64,000 nucleotides of DNA from Flavobacterium sp. LC2016-12. Its GTDB lineage: Bacteria > Bacteroidota > Bacteroidia > Flavobacteriales > Flavobacteriaceae. The position numbers and the translations under genes are program-made. This document shows, in pieces, positions 50,949 through 60,327 of the stretch. The stretch lies in NCBI RefSeq assembly GCF_015351595.1, contig NZ_JADKPT010000004.1, positions 62,001 through 126,000 on the forward strand, given 5' to 3'. Under the pieces are notes generated by a model. That model saw only the letters and a list, made by a program, of their open reading frames with translations. It did not search any database and was not told the DNA's origin. Position 1 is the stretch's first letter. Every line of letters starts with the position of its first letter.

Positions 50949-52277
50949 ATGGACTATAAAAACGACATCGGATATAGAAAAGAAACGCTTAAAAAGTTGT
51001 TATATAACATCCAAAAAAGCGAAGATTTAATTGTAAAAGCTTTATACGATGATTTTAAAAAGCCAGAATTTGAGGCTGTTCTGACAGAAACAAATTATGT
51101 TATCTCAGACCTGAAAGACACCATCAAAAACATCTACAAATGGTCTGGTCGCAAACGTGTTTTTCCCTCTATTCTTAACTTCCCTTCTACTGATTATATT
51201 TATAAAGAACCTTACGGAAACGTTTTGGTAATTGCACCCTGGAATTACCCTTTTCAATTGGCTTTATGCCCGCTTATAGCAGCTGTAGCAGCTGGAAACA
51301 GAGTTGTCTTAAAACCATCTGAACTTACTCCAAACACATCAGCTATTATTGCTAAAATTATTGCAAAGACTTTTCATATCAATCACGTTGAAGTACATGA
51401 AGGCGGTGTTGACGTTTCTAATAAATTACTCGCACAACGCTGGGATTATATTTTCTTTACCGGAAGTGTCGCCGTTGGTAAAGTTGTTGCCAAAGCAGCG
51501 GCAGAAAATCTAACTCCGATAACATTAGAATTAGGTGGGAAAAACCCTTGCATTATTGACGAAACTGCTAATTTAAAATTAGCTGCCAAACGAATTGTCT
51601 GGGGAAAATTCATCAATGCAGGCCAAACTTGTATTGCACCGGATTATATTTTGATACAAAAGAATATGAAAGTCAATTTTATTACTTTTTTAATTGACGA
51701 AATCATAAAATCATACGGCAAAAAACTAGACAAATCTCCTGATTTTGCCCGTATTATCAATACAAAAAACTTTCTTCGACTAGACAGCATGATCGAACGT
51801 GAAAAGGTAATTTTTGGAGGTGAAACGGATGCCAATAAGTTATTTATTTCTCCTACATTGATTGAAGAGCCGGCACTTGATAGTCCTGTAATGAAAGAGG
51901 AAATTTTTGGTCCAATTTTACCTATTCTTACCTATGAGACTGAAGCCGAAATTCACAATGTCATAAATAAATATGAAAAGCCACTCGCCTTTTATATTTT
52001 CAGTGAAAATCATTCTTTTGCTAAAAAACTTATAGCAAATTATTCTTTTGGAGGTGGCTGTATTAATGATACCGTTGTTCATTTCTCAAACAAAAGATTA
52101 CCATTTGGTGGCGTTGGACATAGTGGAATTGGAGCTTATCATGGTAAATTGAGTTTTGATATTTTCTCTCATCATAAAGCTATTGTCAAAAAAGGAAATT
52201 GGTTAGATCTTCCTATGCGATATGCACCTTATAAAGATAAATTAGCTTCTATCAAACGATTACTAGACTGGATGTAA
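50949..52277 (+). CDS. Aldehyde dehydrogenase (class 3-like)
   Basis: The 442-residue enzyme oxidises aldehydes with NAD(P). It has VLVIAPWNYPFQLAL, VVLKPSELTPNTSA, FFTGSVAVGKVVA, the Glu in TLELGGKNP and nucleophile Cys228 in NAGQTCIAPDYI. The lack of N-terminal extra sequence and the ending WLDLPMRYAPYK point to the fatty-aldehyde/class 3 group. The frame is open from a TTG 11 codons upstream, but the ATG at 50949 (MDYKNDIGYRKE) is the likely start. Confidence 0.93.
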   Translation: MDYKNDIGYRKETLKKLLYNIQKSEDLIVKALYDDFKKPEFEAVLTETNYVISDLKDTIKNIYKWSGRKRVFPSILNFPSTDYIYKEPYGNVLVIAPWNYPFQLALCPLIAAVAAGNRVVLKPSELTPNTSAIIAKIIAKTFHINHVEVHEGGVDVSNKLLAQRWDYIFFTGSVAVGKVVAKAAAENLTPITLELGGKNPCIIDETANLKLAAKRIVWGKFINAGQTCIAPDYILIQKNMKVNFITFLIDEIIKSYGKKLDKSPDFARIINTKNFLRLDSMIEREKVIFGGETDANKLFISPTLIEEPALDSPVMKEEIFGPILPILTYETEAEIHNVINKYEKPLAFYIFSENHSFAKKLIANYSFGGGCINDTVVHFSNKRLPFGGVGHSGIGAYHGKLSFDIFSHHKAIVKKGNWLDLPMRYAPYKDKLASIKRLLDWM

Positions 52278-52400
52278 TTAATCAAAAATAGACTTATTGA
52301 TATTTTGTAGATTATCATACGTAATTGATTAAAAATATTATATTTACGTTTCAGTATTAAACCTAAGCGTAAAAAATATAAAAACAATTCTACTATTAAA

Positions 52401-53204
52401 ATGAAATCTACACTTGATCAAATCGAAGACATTAAAAATCACGGCTATTCCTTAGATTTTTCAACTGTCTTTAACCATGCTTTTGAAAATTATAAAAAAA
52501 TAGCACTTTACTTCGGGCTCATTATTTTAGTCTTTTCAGTTATCTTTTTTTTCGGCCTTTTTAGTGTACTTTTTGCTATATATGGAGTAGAAAGTATGAG
52601 TAAAGATTTTTTTGAAAATTTCGATAGTCAAAAACAAAGCGCTGTACAAATGCTTATTTCTTTACTTGGCACTTCAGTAATAAGTGGTCTTATTGCTCCT
52701 TTTAGCGCTGGTTTTCTTAAAATGGCAGACTGTGCAGATAAGGATGAAGAATTTAATGTTTCCACTATTTTTACTTATTATAAAATACATCATTTTTCAC
52801 AGATATTTACAGTTGGCTTTATTATAGCTATCATTAGCGGTGCAATTTCAACAATTATTGGCGCTTATTTTAACGAAATGGGTATCATTGCTGTGTCGAT
52901 CTTGCTAAATTTAATCATATCATTTCTTACCTATTTAGCTATTCCATTGGTGATTTTTGGAAATTTAAAAGCATTAGATGCCTTGAAATCATGTTTAATT
53001 ATCATTAGTAAAAATCCACTAATAATCCTTGCTCTGGTTATTGTTGGTTTTATAGGGTCTTTCATCGGTTTCTTTGGATGTTGTATTGCCATAATTTTCA
53101 CGCTTGCTTTTAATACATCAATGACCTACGCAACTTATTATGGGATTTTTAATATGGAAGAAGAAGATCCAATTGACACAATAGGTCAGTCAGATTTAGA
53201 ATAA
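52401..53204 (+). CDS. Integral membrane protein, unknown
   Basis: The 267-residue protein has about six hydrophobic helices (first near residues 33-60, last near 210-240) and begins with a hydrophilic segment (DQIEDIKNHGYSLDFSTVFNHAFENYKK). The shape resembles the glycerophosphodiester-phosphodiesterase-type membrane domain proteins of unknown function common in Flavobacterium. It lies 89 bases before a hybrid kinase gene on the same strand. Confidence 0.6.
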   Translation: MKSTLDQIEDIKNHGYSLDFSTVFNHAFENYKKIALYFGLIILVFSVIFFFGLFSVLFAIYGVESMSKDFFENFDSQKQSAVQMLISLLGTSVISGLIAPFSAGFLKMADCADKDEEFNVSTIFTYYKIHHFSQIFTVGFIIAIISGAISTIIGAYFNEMGIIAVSILLNLIISFLTYLAIPLVIFGNLKALDALKSCLIIISKNPLIILALVIVGFIGSFIGFFGCCIAIIFTLAFNTSMTYATYYGIFNMEEEDPIDTIGQSDLE

Positions 53205-53293
53205 AACGAAAATTCTAAATAAATTAAGAGCTTAACCAACTCTGTTTAGAAAATTCAAAATGCTATTTACTAAACCAACATACCACAAATACT

Positions 53294-56200
53294 ATGGTAG
53301 TAAACTATAGTTTTTACAATTCACTGCTTTCAGGAATTACCTATTTTGGTAATACCCTGAAAGCAGTTATAACAAATTGGTATGTGTTTGCTCCTGAGAT
53401 TATTTTCTACAACAATCCAAAACTTATTATTTTAGGTTTATCTCTTTTGGGTTTCTTAAGCATTCTCGTTTATCAGTTTTTTAAAATCAAAGCTAAAATT
53501 GGTAATTTCATTGAGAAAAGAAAAGAAACGGACACAGCCAATAACGAATATCAATTATATACTTTATTTTTTGGTATCGCGGTTATTTTAATTGAAATCA
53601 TCAATGAAATATTTAAGATCAGACCAAAAAGCCTCCTAGTTGCCAATGTTTCTATAGGTGTTTTTGTCCTGATAATTTATCTTCTGACAGATAAAATAAA
53701 AATACTACGAGATAAAATTCAGGGCGTTTTTATCGTATCGTTTTTTATTTACATAAGCTATGTTGCCCGCAATATTATTTACCTTCCAAGTGATGTTGTA
53801 CCCATAATTACCTTTTTAATTTCATTTTTCTTTTCGTACAACATTTTAAAACCAATAAAAATATATTGGGCATTTGTTGCGATCACCTTTACCTTTCTAA
53901 CCATAACAGTTGTTTTTAATTTAATTCCACTTAAATCATCTGTTCTACTGATCAATTTCAGCATTGTCACTTTTATTATTAATCAGGTAAAGTATGCCGT
54001 TCTATTAAATAATCGGGATAACTTTAGATTTACCAATGAAATTGTTCATAAAGGAAACTCCCTGACAATTGCCACAAATGAAAAAGGGGAATTACTTTTT
54101 TGCAGCGAAACCATCACTTCAATTTTAGGCTATCTGCCAGAAGAGGTAAAAGGACTGGAGTTCTGGAGACTTACAGAAGACCCGGAATTCAACAAAGAGA
54201 ATTATCAAAAAAACTACATTGACAATAAATTATACATTAGAAAATTAAAAAATAACAACGGCGAATTTAAATACATCCAATGGAAAGATAAAAAGTTCTC
54301 AGAACGTCTGATTATTAGTATTGGTCAGGATGTTACAGAACAAATTATTGTTCAGGATCAATATAAAAATCTTATTCAGACTGCGACCGATATTATTTTT
54401 GAAATAAATGCCGATGGATATTTTACGTTTATCAATGAATTTGGTTTTTCACTTTTAGGTTATGCAGAAAATGAAGTGATTTTACAGCATTATTCTAATT
54501 TTATTCATGAAGATTATATTAGAAATGCTGTTGATTTTTACGAAAATCTGGAAAAAAACGGAAACAATTATCCCACAATCGAAATTCCAATTATAAAGAA
54601 AGATGGAAGCCTGGTATGGATTTCACAAAAAGTAATTGTCCGCAAAAATGATTTAGACGAAATCATAGGTTTTGCTGGTATCGCCAGGGATATTACAGAG
54701 ATAAAAAATATTGAAAATGAGAAAAAAAGGCGTTTAGAAAAAATTGAAGCCTATAACAATTCAACTAAAAAATTATCGACAACAGATTTTCGTGAATATA
54801 ATAATCTGCAAACCGTAATCGATTCAATAATTAAAGAAGCGGCGACAATTTCAAAAGCAAACAGAGTAAGTTTCTGGAAATTTACGGGTGACGTAATTAT
54901 ATGCAGAAACCTATTCAGTAGTGATGATCAAAATTTAAGTGATAAAAACATTCTGGACAAGGAGTCATATCCTATTTATTTTGAAACCTTAAAAAACAAA
55001 GCCATAATAAATGCGCCCGATGTTTTTGACAAATTAGAAACCTCTGAATTTCAGGAAATTTATTTTAATAAAAACAAAATAAAATCAATGCTTGATGTTC
55101 CAATCTTTTCAAATGGACAGTTAGCCGGCGTAGTGTGTTTTGAAAGTACAGGAGAAAAAAGAGATTGGGACAATGAAGATATCAACTATGCCAGAACTAT
55201 TTCTGATGTAATTTCATTGGCTATTTCTTCTCAGATGCGACTCAAAGCAGAGAAAAAATTAGAACTTAAAAGTGATTTATTATCTGCATTAGCTTTATGT
55301 ACCGAAAAGTTTCTTCTGAGTAAAAGTCTGCAAAAAATGTTTCAGGAAACATTTGATATTATTGGAAAAGCCTCCAAAGTGGATCATATTTTTTACCATG
55401 ATAAAAATTTCGAAACCAATACTATAAGTCAACAGTATAAATGGTCCCGAGATGGAATTGAACACCAGATAACTGAATTGCAAGATTTTACTGAGGATAA
55501 TTTAAAAGAAATTATTCTTCATTCTCATAATAGAAAAGTGTTAAATACGCGAACCCGCGATCTGGAAGACACGTTTTTTAAGCAATTACTAATCGCTAAT
55601 AATATTAAATCCATATTAATATTACCGCTATTTACCAACAACATTTTTTCAGGTTTTATTGGTTTTGATGATTGTACCAAAGAAAGAAAATGGACTGATG
55701 ATGAAATTTATATTTTTCAAACATTAGCCAATAACATTTCTTCTGCCTTAGACCGAAATAGAAATATCGCCAAAATTAAAGAAAGTGAAGATGCAATTAA
55801 AGCCAAAGAACTGGCAGAAGCTGCAAATAAATCAAAATCTGATTTTCTGGCTAATATGTCGCACGAAATCAGAACACCTTTAAATGGTATTATCGGTTTT
55901 ACCCATTTATTGATGAAAACCAATCTTGAAGAAATTCAGGAAAAATACATGACAACCATCAATCAATCGGCTCATTCACTACTGGAAATCATCAACGATA
56001 TTCTTGATTTTTCTAAAATTGAAGCCGGAAAACTGGAGCTTTTTATTGATTTGTATGATGTTCAGAAAATACTGGGTCAAATATTTGATTTAATTATTTA
56101 CGAATCCAATCAAAAAAATCTCGAACTCGAATTAAACCTGGATCCTGAAGTACCAAAATACATCTGGACAGATATTGTTCGCCTTAAACAAATTTTGATC

Positions 56201-56977
56201 AATCTTTTATCTAATGCTATCAAGTTTACAAACGAGGGATCAATCAAACTAAACGTCACTGTTCTGGATCAAAAATCAGATGATAATTACATCATTCGTT
56301 TTTCTGTAATTGATACTGGAATTGGAATCTTAGAAAAAAATCAGAAAAAAATATTCAAGGCTTTCTCCCAGGAAGATAGCTCAACAACTAGAAAATTTGG
56401 AGGAACAGGTTTAGGATTAACTATTTCGAATCAATTATTAGCTTTAATGGAAAGTCGTTTACAACTTAAGAGTAAAATAAACGAGGGAAGTAATTTTTAT
56501 TTTGATCTGAATTTAAAAACCAGCCATGAAAGCATCAATGAAAAATTTAAAGAAATTTCAAAGCAAAATAATCCGGAATATGCTTTAAGTTATAGTTCGA
56601 ATCGAAAGAAGGTGAGTATTTTAATCGTAGAAGACAACAAAGTAAATATGCTTCTTTTAAAAACGATTGTAAAGAATTTAAACCTGAATGCTATTATTTT
56701 TGAATGTGAAAACGGATACGAAGCCGTCAAACAAATTGAAAGCATTAATCCGGATCTTGTTTTTATGGATATTCAAATGCCAATTATGAATGGCTATGAA
56801 GCTACAAAAGCAATCAGAGTTACCGAAATAGGCCAACGTATACCTATAATCGCTGTAACCGCCGGAGCAGAAAAAGAAGAACGAAATAAATGTTTATCAG
56901 CGGGAATGAACGATTATATCTCAAAACCTATTATAAGAGGTACGGTTGAAGAAGCGATACGAAAATGGTTGAAATAA
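53294..56977 (+). CDS. Hybrid sensor histidine kinase/response regulator
   Basis: The 1227-residue protein has seven N-terminal membrane helices (~44-240), two PAS domains (~254-350 and ~359-475, with TATDIIFEINADGYFTFIN), two GAF domains (~500-650 and ~665-820), a HisKA domain with His857 (MSHEIRTPLNGIIGF), a HATPase_c domain (NLLSNAIKFT, DTGIGI, FGGTGLGLTIS) and a C-terminal receiver with Asp1159 (LVFMDIQMPIMNG). No HPt domain is attached, so phosphotransfer to a separate protein or self-regulation is expected. Signal unknown. Confidence 0.93.
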   Translation: MVVNYSFYNSLLSGITYFGNTLKAVITNWYVFAPEIIFYNNPKLIILGLSLLGFLSILVYQFFKIKAKIGNFIEKRKETDTANNEYQLYTLFFGIAVILIEIINEIFKIRPKSLLVANVSIGVFVLIIYLLTDKIKILRDKIQGVFIVSFFIYISYVARNIIYLPSDVVPIITFLISFFFSYNILKPIKIYWAFVAITFTFLTITVVFNLIPLKSSVLLINFSIVTFIINQVKYAVLLNNRDNFRFTNEIVHKGNSLTIATNEKGELLFCSETITSILGYLPEEVKGLEFWRLTEDPEFNKENYQKNYIDNKLYIRKLKNNNGEFKYIQWKDKKFSERLIISIGQDVTEQIIVQDQYKNLIQTATDIIFEINADGYFTFINEFGFSLLGYAENEVILQHYSNFIHEDYIRNAVDFYENLEKNGNNYPTIEIPIIKKDGSLVWISQKVIVRKNDLDEIIGFAGIARDITEIKNIENEKKRRLEKIEAYNNSTKKLSTTDFREYNNLQTVIDSIIKEAATISKANRVSFWKFTGDVIICRNLFSSDDQNLSDKNILDKESYPIYFETLKNKAIINAPDVFDKLETSEFQEIYFNKNKIKSMLDVPIFSNGQLAGVVCFESTGEKRDWDNEDINYARTISDVISLAISSQMRLKAEKKLELKSDLLSALALCTEKFLLSKSLQKMFQETFDIIGKASKVDHIFYHDKNFETNTISQQYKWSRDGIEHQITELQDFTEDNLKEIILHSHNRKVLNTRTRDLEDTFFKQLLIANNIKSILILPLFTNNIFSGFIGFDDCTKERKWTDDEIYIFQTLANNISSALDRNRNIAKIKESEDAIKAKELAEAANKSKSDFLANMSHEIRTPLNGIIGFTHLLMKTNLEEIQEKYMTTINQSAHSLLEIINDILDFSKIEAGKLELFIDLYDVQKILGQIFDLIIYESNQKNLELELNLDPEVPKYIWTDIVRLKQILINLLSNAIKFTNEGSIKLNVTVLDQKSDDNYIIRFSVIDTGIGILEKNQKKIFKAFSQEDSSTTRKFGGTGLGLTISNQLLALMESRLQLKSKINEGSNFYFDLNLKTSHESINEKFKEISKQNNPEYALSYSSNRKKVSILIVEDNKVNMLLLKTIVKNLNLNAIIFECENGYEAVKQIESINPDLVFMDIQMPIMNGYEATKAIRVTEIGQRIPIIAVTAGAEKEERNKCLSAGMNDYISKPIIRGTVEEAIRKWLK

Positions 56978-57071
56978 TTTTAAACTAAATTGTTTCTGGT
57001 ACTGTGTAATTCCCGAAAAATACATAAATTCGTGTGAAAGAAAACTTAAAAAAGTTTAAAACCAAAGTATT

Positions 57072-57920
57072 ATGAAATGGTTAGGCAGAAGACAAAGTGA
57101 TAATGTTGAAGACCGAAGAGGTGTCTCAGGAGGAAAAGTAGCCCTTGGAGGCGGCGTTATCGGAATCATTATTTTGTTATTAAATGTTTTTGGTGGTGAA
57201 ACCGGTCAAACTGTCGGCTCTGCATTAGAGCAACTGCAAGGTGGTCAACAGCAAACTGAAGCTGCGACTCCATTGAGCAAAGAAGACGAAGAAATGGGGA
57301 ATTTCGTACGTGTAATTCTTGCTGACAACGAAGACATCTGGAGTAAAATATTTGAAGAACATGGCATGACCTATAAAAATCCAAAATTGGTGCTTTTTAG
57401 AGGTTCTGTACAAACAGCCTGCGGTGGGGCATCCTCTGCCTCCGGACCTTTTTATTGTCCGGGTGATCAAAAGGTTTATATGGATTTAGGCTTCTTTGAG
57501 GAGCTAAAAACTAAATTTGGTGCCAAGGGTGGCGACTTTGCAATTGCGTACGTTATAGCGCACGAAATTGGCCATCACGTTCAAACCTTACTTGGAACGT
57601 CGGCAAAAATGCGTCAGGCACAGGAAGGGAAAAGTGAGACCGAAGCAAACAAGCTTTCCGTTGCATTAGAATTACAAGCCGACTTTTATGCTGGGGTATG
57701 GACACACTATAATCAGAAAAACTTAGATACCGATGATATTGACGAAGCTTTAAGTGCTGCCAATGCTGTTGGTGATGACGCAATTCAAAGTAAAATGAGC
57801 GATCAGGTGGTTCCGGATTCTTTTACACACGGATCATCAGAACAAAGAATGTACTGGTTTAAAAAAGGTTTTAAAACCGGAGACATTGAACAAGGAACTA
57901 CATTTGAAGAAATTCGATAA
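57072..57920 (+). CDS. YpfJ/KPN_02809-type neutral zinc metallopeptidase
   Basis: The 282-residue protein starts with an RG-rich cytosolic segment (MKWLGRRQSDNVEDRRG), a membrane helix (~24-42) and a PF04228 zinc protease domain with the HEIGH motif (His164, Glu165, His168) in YVIAHEIGHHVQ, and the family blocks CGGASSASGPFYCPGDQKVYMD and ELQADFYAGVW (third ligand Glu). Biological substrate unknown. Normal family length. Confidence 0.92.
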   Translation: MKWLGRRQSDNVEDRRGVSGGKVALGGGVIGIIILLLNVFGGETGQTVGSALEQLQGGQQQTEAATPLSKEDEEMGNFVRVILADNEDIWSKIFEEHGMTYKNPKLVLFRGSVQTACGGASSASGPFYCPGDQKVYMDLGFFEELKTKFGAKGGDFAIAYVIAHEIGHHVQTLLGTSAKMRQAQEGKSETEANKLSVALELQADFYAGVWTHYNQKNLDTDDIDEALSAANAVGDDAIQSKMSDQVVPDSFTHGSSEQRMYWFKKGFKTGDIEQGTTFEEIR

Positions 57921-57948
57921 TTCAATAAACCAAATATAATAACCAACC

Positions 57949-57979
57949 AAAGCATGACTTAAACGTCATGCTTTTTTTG
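57949..57979 (+). terminator. Terminator after the YpfJ-type gene
   Basis: AAAGCATGAC (57949-57958) and GTCATGCTTT (57965-57974) form a perfect 10-bp stem with a TTAAAC loop and a T run. Confidence 0.87.
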
Positions 57980-57983
57980 TTTC

Positions 57984-58191
57984 CACCATATAAGTCATAT
58001 AAGTTCATTTAAAAACTACTTTGAACTTATAAAAAGACTTTTTAAGTTTTCATTTGTGTTGTTTGAGTTTTTCCTTCAGAATACGAAGTTCAAATATTTC
58101 CTTTCCACACTAGATTTATATGTACTAAAACTTAATCACTCCACAAGCTTTCGCAGTAATTTTAAAAAAAGCTTATATGACTTATATGGTG
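57984..58191. mobile_element. MITE-like element with 20-bp perfect terminal inverted repeats
   Basis: CACCATATAAGTCATATAAG at 57984-58003 is exactly inverted at 58172-58191. Similarity extends inward imperfectly for a further ~17 bases. The ~208-base interior is AT-rich, with no open frame longer than chance and no target-site duplication visible. I recall the CATATAAGTCATATAAG motif as frequent in Flavobacterium. It sits between a terminator and the tRNA-His terminator. Confidence 0.55.
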
Positions 58192-58205
58192 AAAAAATTA
58201 AGCGG

Positions 58206-58237
58206 ACAAAAAAAGCCTTGAATTTCTTCAAGGCTTT
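58206..58237 (-). terminator. Terminator of the tRNA-His gene
   Basis: AAAGCCTTGAA (58212-58222) and TTCAAGGCTTT (58227-58237) form a perfect 11-bp stem with a GAAA loop on the minus strand, followed by a T run. It lies 9 bases after the tRNA. Confidence 0.85.
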
Positions 58238-58246
58238 AAATTTCTG

Positions 58247-58321
58247 GGTGGCTGACCGGGTTCGAACCGGCGACCCGCGGCACCACAAACCGCTACTCTA
58301 ACCAGCTGAGCTACAACCACC
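58247..58321 (-). tRNA. tRNA-His (GTG anticodon)
   Basis: On the minus strand, acceptor GTGGTTG pairs with CAGCCAC, with an extra 5' G (-1) opposite C73 as expected for tRNA-His. The D-arm contains GCTCAGCTGGTTAGAG, the anticodon stem is GCGGT/GCCGC with loop TTGTGGT (anticodon GTG), and the T-arm is GCCGGTTCGAACCCGGT. CCA is not fully encoded after C73. It has its own terminator. Confidence 0.95.
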
Positions 58322-58396
58322 ATTTTGCTTAGCGGTTGCAAATATACAACTAATGTTTACTTCCGCAAATAAAAAATTGAAAAATTATTAAACTTT

Positions 58397-59113
58397 TTAA
58401 ATCAAATCTTCTAAGCTATTGACTGCCAAACATCTTTCAACCGTAAAACCTTCAGCAAAATCTTTCCCAACAAGTCGTCCTAAGTCCTTAGCGCGGTAAT
58501 TTAGGCTTTCAAAAAAGTTTTTACTTGTAATTGGCGTTGCAGGTTCATCAGAATTTGGATCATAAAATTGAGTTTTATAAGCCGCAATTGCTTCTACTTT
58601 TTTATCCTCAAAGCCCGTAATGTCTACAACAAAATCTGGTTCAATGTTTTTCCACTGTATATAATGATAAACCACTTTCGGTCTCCAGGCTTCTTGTTTT
58701 TCACCATCAACAACAGTTTCGATTTTCATCAATCCAGATAAGAAACAAGCGTCAGAAACTAATTTGCTTCCTTTTCCGTGATCAATATGGCGATCATCAA
58801 TTGCGTTACATAATACAATCTCCGGTTTATATTTTCGGATCATCTTAATAATTTCCAACTGATGCTTTTCATCATTAACGAAAAAACCGTCGCGCATGGC
58901 TAAATTTTCCCGAACCAAAACACCTAATATTTTTGCGGCAGCTTTCGCTTCTTCATCTCTGATTTCGGCAGTTCCTCGGGTTCCTAATTCTCCTCGGGTT
59001 AAATCTACGATTCCCACTTTTTTTCCTAGTGAAACTTCTTTTAAAATTGTTCCGGCACAACCCAATTCTACATCATCAGGATGTGCGCCAAAGGCTAGTA
59101 TATCTAATTTCAT
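58397..59113 (-). CDS. bshB1: Bacillithiol biosynthesis deacetylase BshB1
   Basis: The 238-residue zinc enzyme deacetylates N-acetylglucosaminyl malate in the pathway to bacillithiol, the low-molecular-weight thiol used by many Firmicutes and Bacteroidota. Hallmarks: AFGAHPDDVELGCAGT (His11, Asp13, Asp14), DLTRGELGTRGT, IDDRHIDHGKGSKLV and YKTQFYDP. The other bsh genes are not in the window. Monocistronic. Confidence 0.93.
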   Translation of the reverse strand: MKLDILAFGAHPDDVELGCAGTILKEVSLGKKVGIVDLTRGELGTRGTAEIRDEEAKAAAKILGVLVRENLAMRDGFFVNDEKHQLEIIKMIRKYKPEIVLCNAIDDRHIDHGKGSKLVSDACFLSGLMKIETVVDGEKQEAWRPKVVYHYIQWKNIEPDFVVDITGFEDKKVEAIAAYKTQFYDPNSDEPATPITSKNFFESLNYRAKDLGRLVGKDFAEGFTVERCLAVNSLEDLI

Positions 59114-59120
59114 TTTTTTT

Positions 59121-59203
59121 GTTTCAAGTTTCAGGTTTCAAGTTTCAGGTTTCAAGTTTCAGGTTTTACGTTCCAAAAACTTGAAACCTGAAGCTTGAAA
59201 CTT
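59121..59203. repeat. Heptamer repeat (GTTTCAR) and inverted copy
   Basis: Six copies of GTTTCAA/GTTTCAG (about 59121-59165), then AACTTGAAACCTG...AAGCTTGAAAC in the opposite orientation, filling the gap between bshB1 and the isochorismate synthase gene. Similar fragments lie at 41904-41946. Confidence 0.85.
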
Positions 59204-59204
59204 T

Positions 59205-60287
59205 TTAACAATTATTATTCTTTTTTATATTCAAAACTCTTTTCATCGTCATTGATTTATTGACGCTTTCCTCCCACTCTTTTTCGGGAATACTTTCTTT
59301 TGTAATACCGCATCCCATATATAGAATGGCTGTTTTATCTATAATTTGCATGCTACGTAAATTTACAAATAAATCAGAACTATGCGCATTATGCGCGAAA
59401 CTGCAATTTAATTCGCCTAGAAAACCCGTGTAGAAAGTTCTATCGTAGTTTTCATTTTCAATTATGAATGCTTTTGCCTTTTTCTTTGGTAAACCGCAAA
59501 CTGCGGGTGTCGGATGAAGTGTGTCAATAACTTCCTCTAAAGTAGAATTATCATTTAAAACTCCCGAAATATCCGTTTTAATATGCCAGATTGATCCTGC
59601 TTTTATACTATATGGTTCCGTAACAACTACTGAAGAAGCAACTTCACGCAATCTTTTCACAATAAAATCAGTTACGTATTGCTGTTCGTCTTTTTCTTTT
59701 TGCTGCCAGGATATCTCTGTTTCTAAAGTTGCTTTTTGCGTCCCTGCCAAAGCTGTTGTTTCAAAAAAATTTCCATTTGCCTTTAACAATTGTTCCGGAG
59801 TTGCTCCCATCCAAAATCCAATTTCCGGATGAAAAAAACAATAGGAGAAACTCGACGGATAAAGATGAATCAAACGTTTAAAAGTGACGATAAAATCAAA
59901 ATCTATCAAATCAACTTTTTCACTTCTGGATAAAACTACTTTTTTGAATTCGTCGTTATTAATGGCTTCAATTCCTTTTGAGACCAAATCCTCATATTGA
60001 CTTTTTGCTTCGGAATCAACAAACAGATCATCAATTTCGTTGAAACTAAAACCAACAAAGGTCTGTTCGGCACTAATAATTCTCGATTCTTCCTCTGGAA
60101 TTACAAATAGCTGTTTTTCATCAAAAGAAGCAAAAACAAAGCCTTTTTCACTATAATCTGTGACTTTGTACAAAGTATCATTTTGCTGCAAAAGCGCAAA
60201 AATACTGGACGAATTAGGTTTAGAATAAATTACAAAAGGCAATTTCTGCTCCTGATGTTTTCTTATAGTGGAGAAAAAGTCGTTCAT
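59205..60287 (-). CDS. menF: Isochorismate synthase (chorismate-binding enzyme)
   Basis: The 360-residue protein converts chorismate to isochorismate, the entry step to menaquinone (or siderophores). It has ALAGTQKATLETE, SWQQKEKDEQQYVTDFI, LHPTPAVCGLPKKKA, FYTGFLGELN and LYMGCGITKESIPEKEWEE, all from the isochorismate synthase family. It is shorter than E. coli MenF (431). A MenI-like thioesterase gene lies two genes upstream on the same strand, supporting the menaquinone assignment. Confidence 0.88.
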   Translation of the reverse strand: MNDFFSTIRKHQEQKLPFVIYSKPNSSSIFALLQQNDTLYKVTDYSEKGFVFASFDEKQLFVIPEEESRIISAEQTFVGFSFNEIDDLFVDSEAKSQYEDLVSKGIEAINNDEFKKVVLSRSEKVDLIDFDFIVTFKRLIHLYPSSFSYCFFHPEIGFWMGATPEQLLKANGNFFETTALAGTQKATLETEISWQQKEKDEQQYVTDFIVKRLREVASSVVVTEPYSIKAGSIWHIKTDISGVLNDNSTLEEVIDTLHPTPAVCGLPKKKAKAFIIENENYDRTFYTGFLGELNCSFAHNAHSSDLFVNLRSMQIIDKTAILYMGCGITKESIPEKEWEESVNKSMTMKRVLNIKKNNNC

Positions 60288-60327
60288 GTTTATATATGTG
60301 TTCTGTCAAAATACATAAAGTATCTTG

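Noticed and set aside
58056..58301. 81-codon + strand frame overlapping the tRNA-His region
   Set aside because: It reads across the MITE-like element, the tRNA terminator and the antisense of the tRNA; no family-like sequence.
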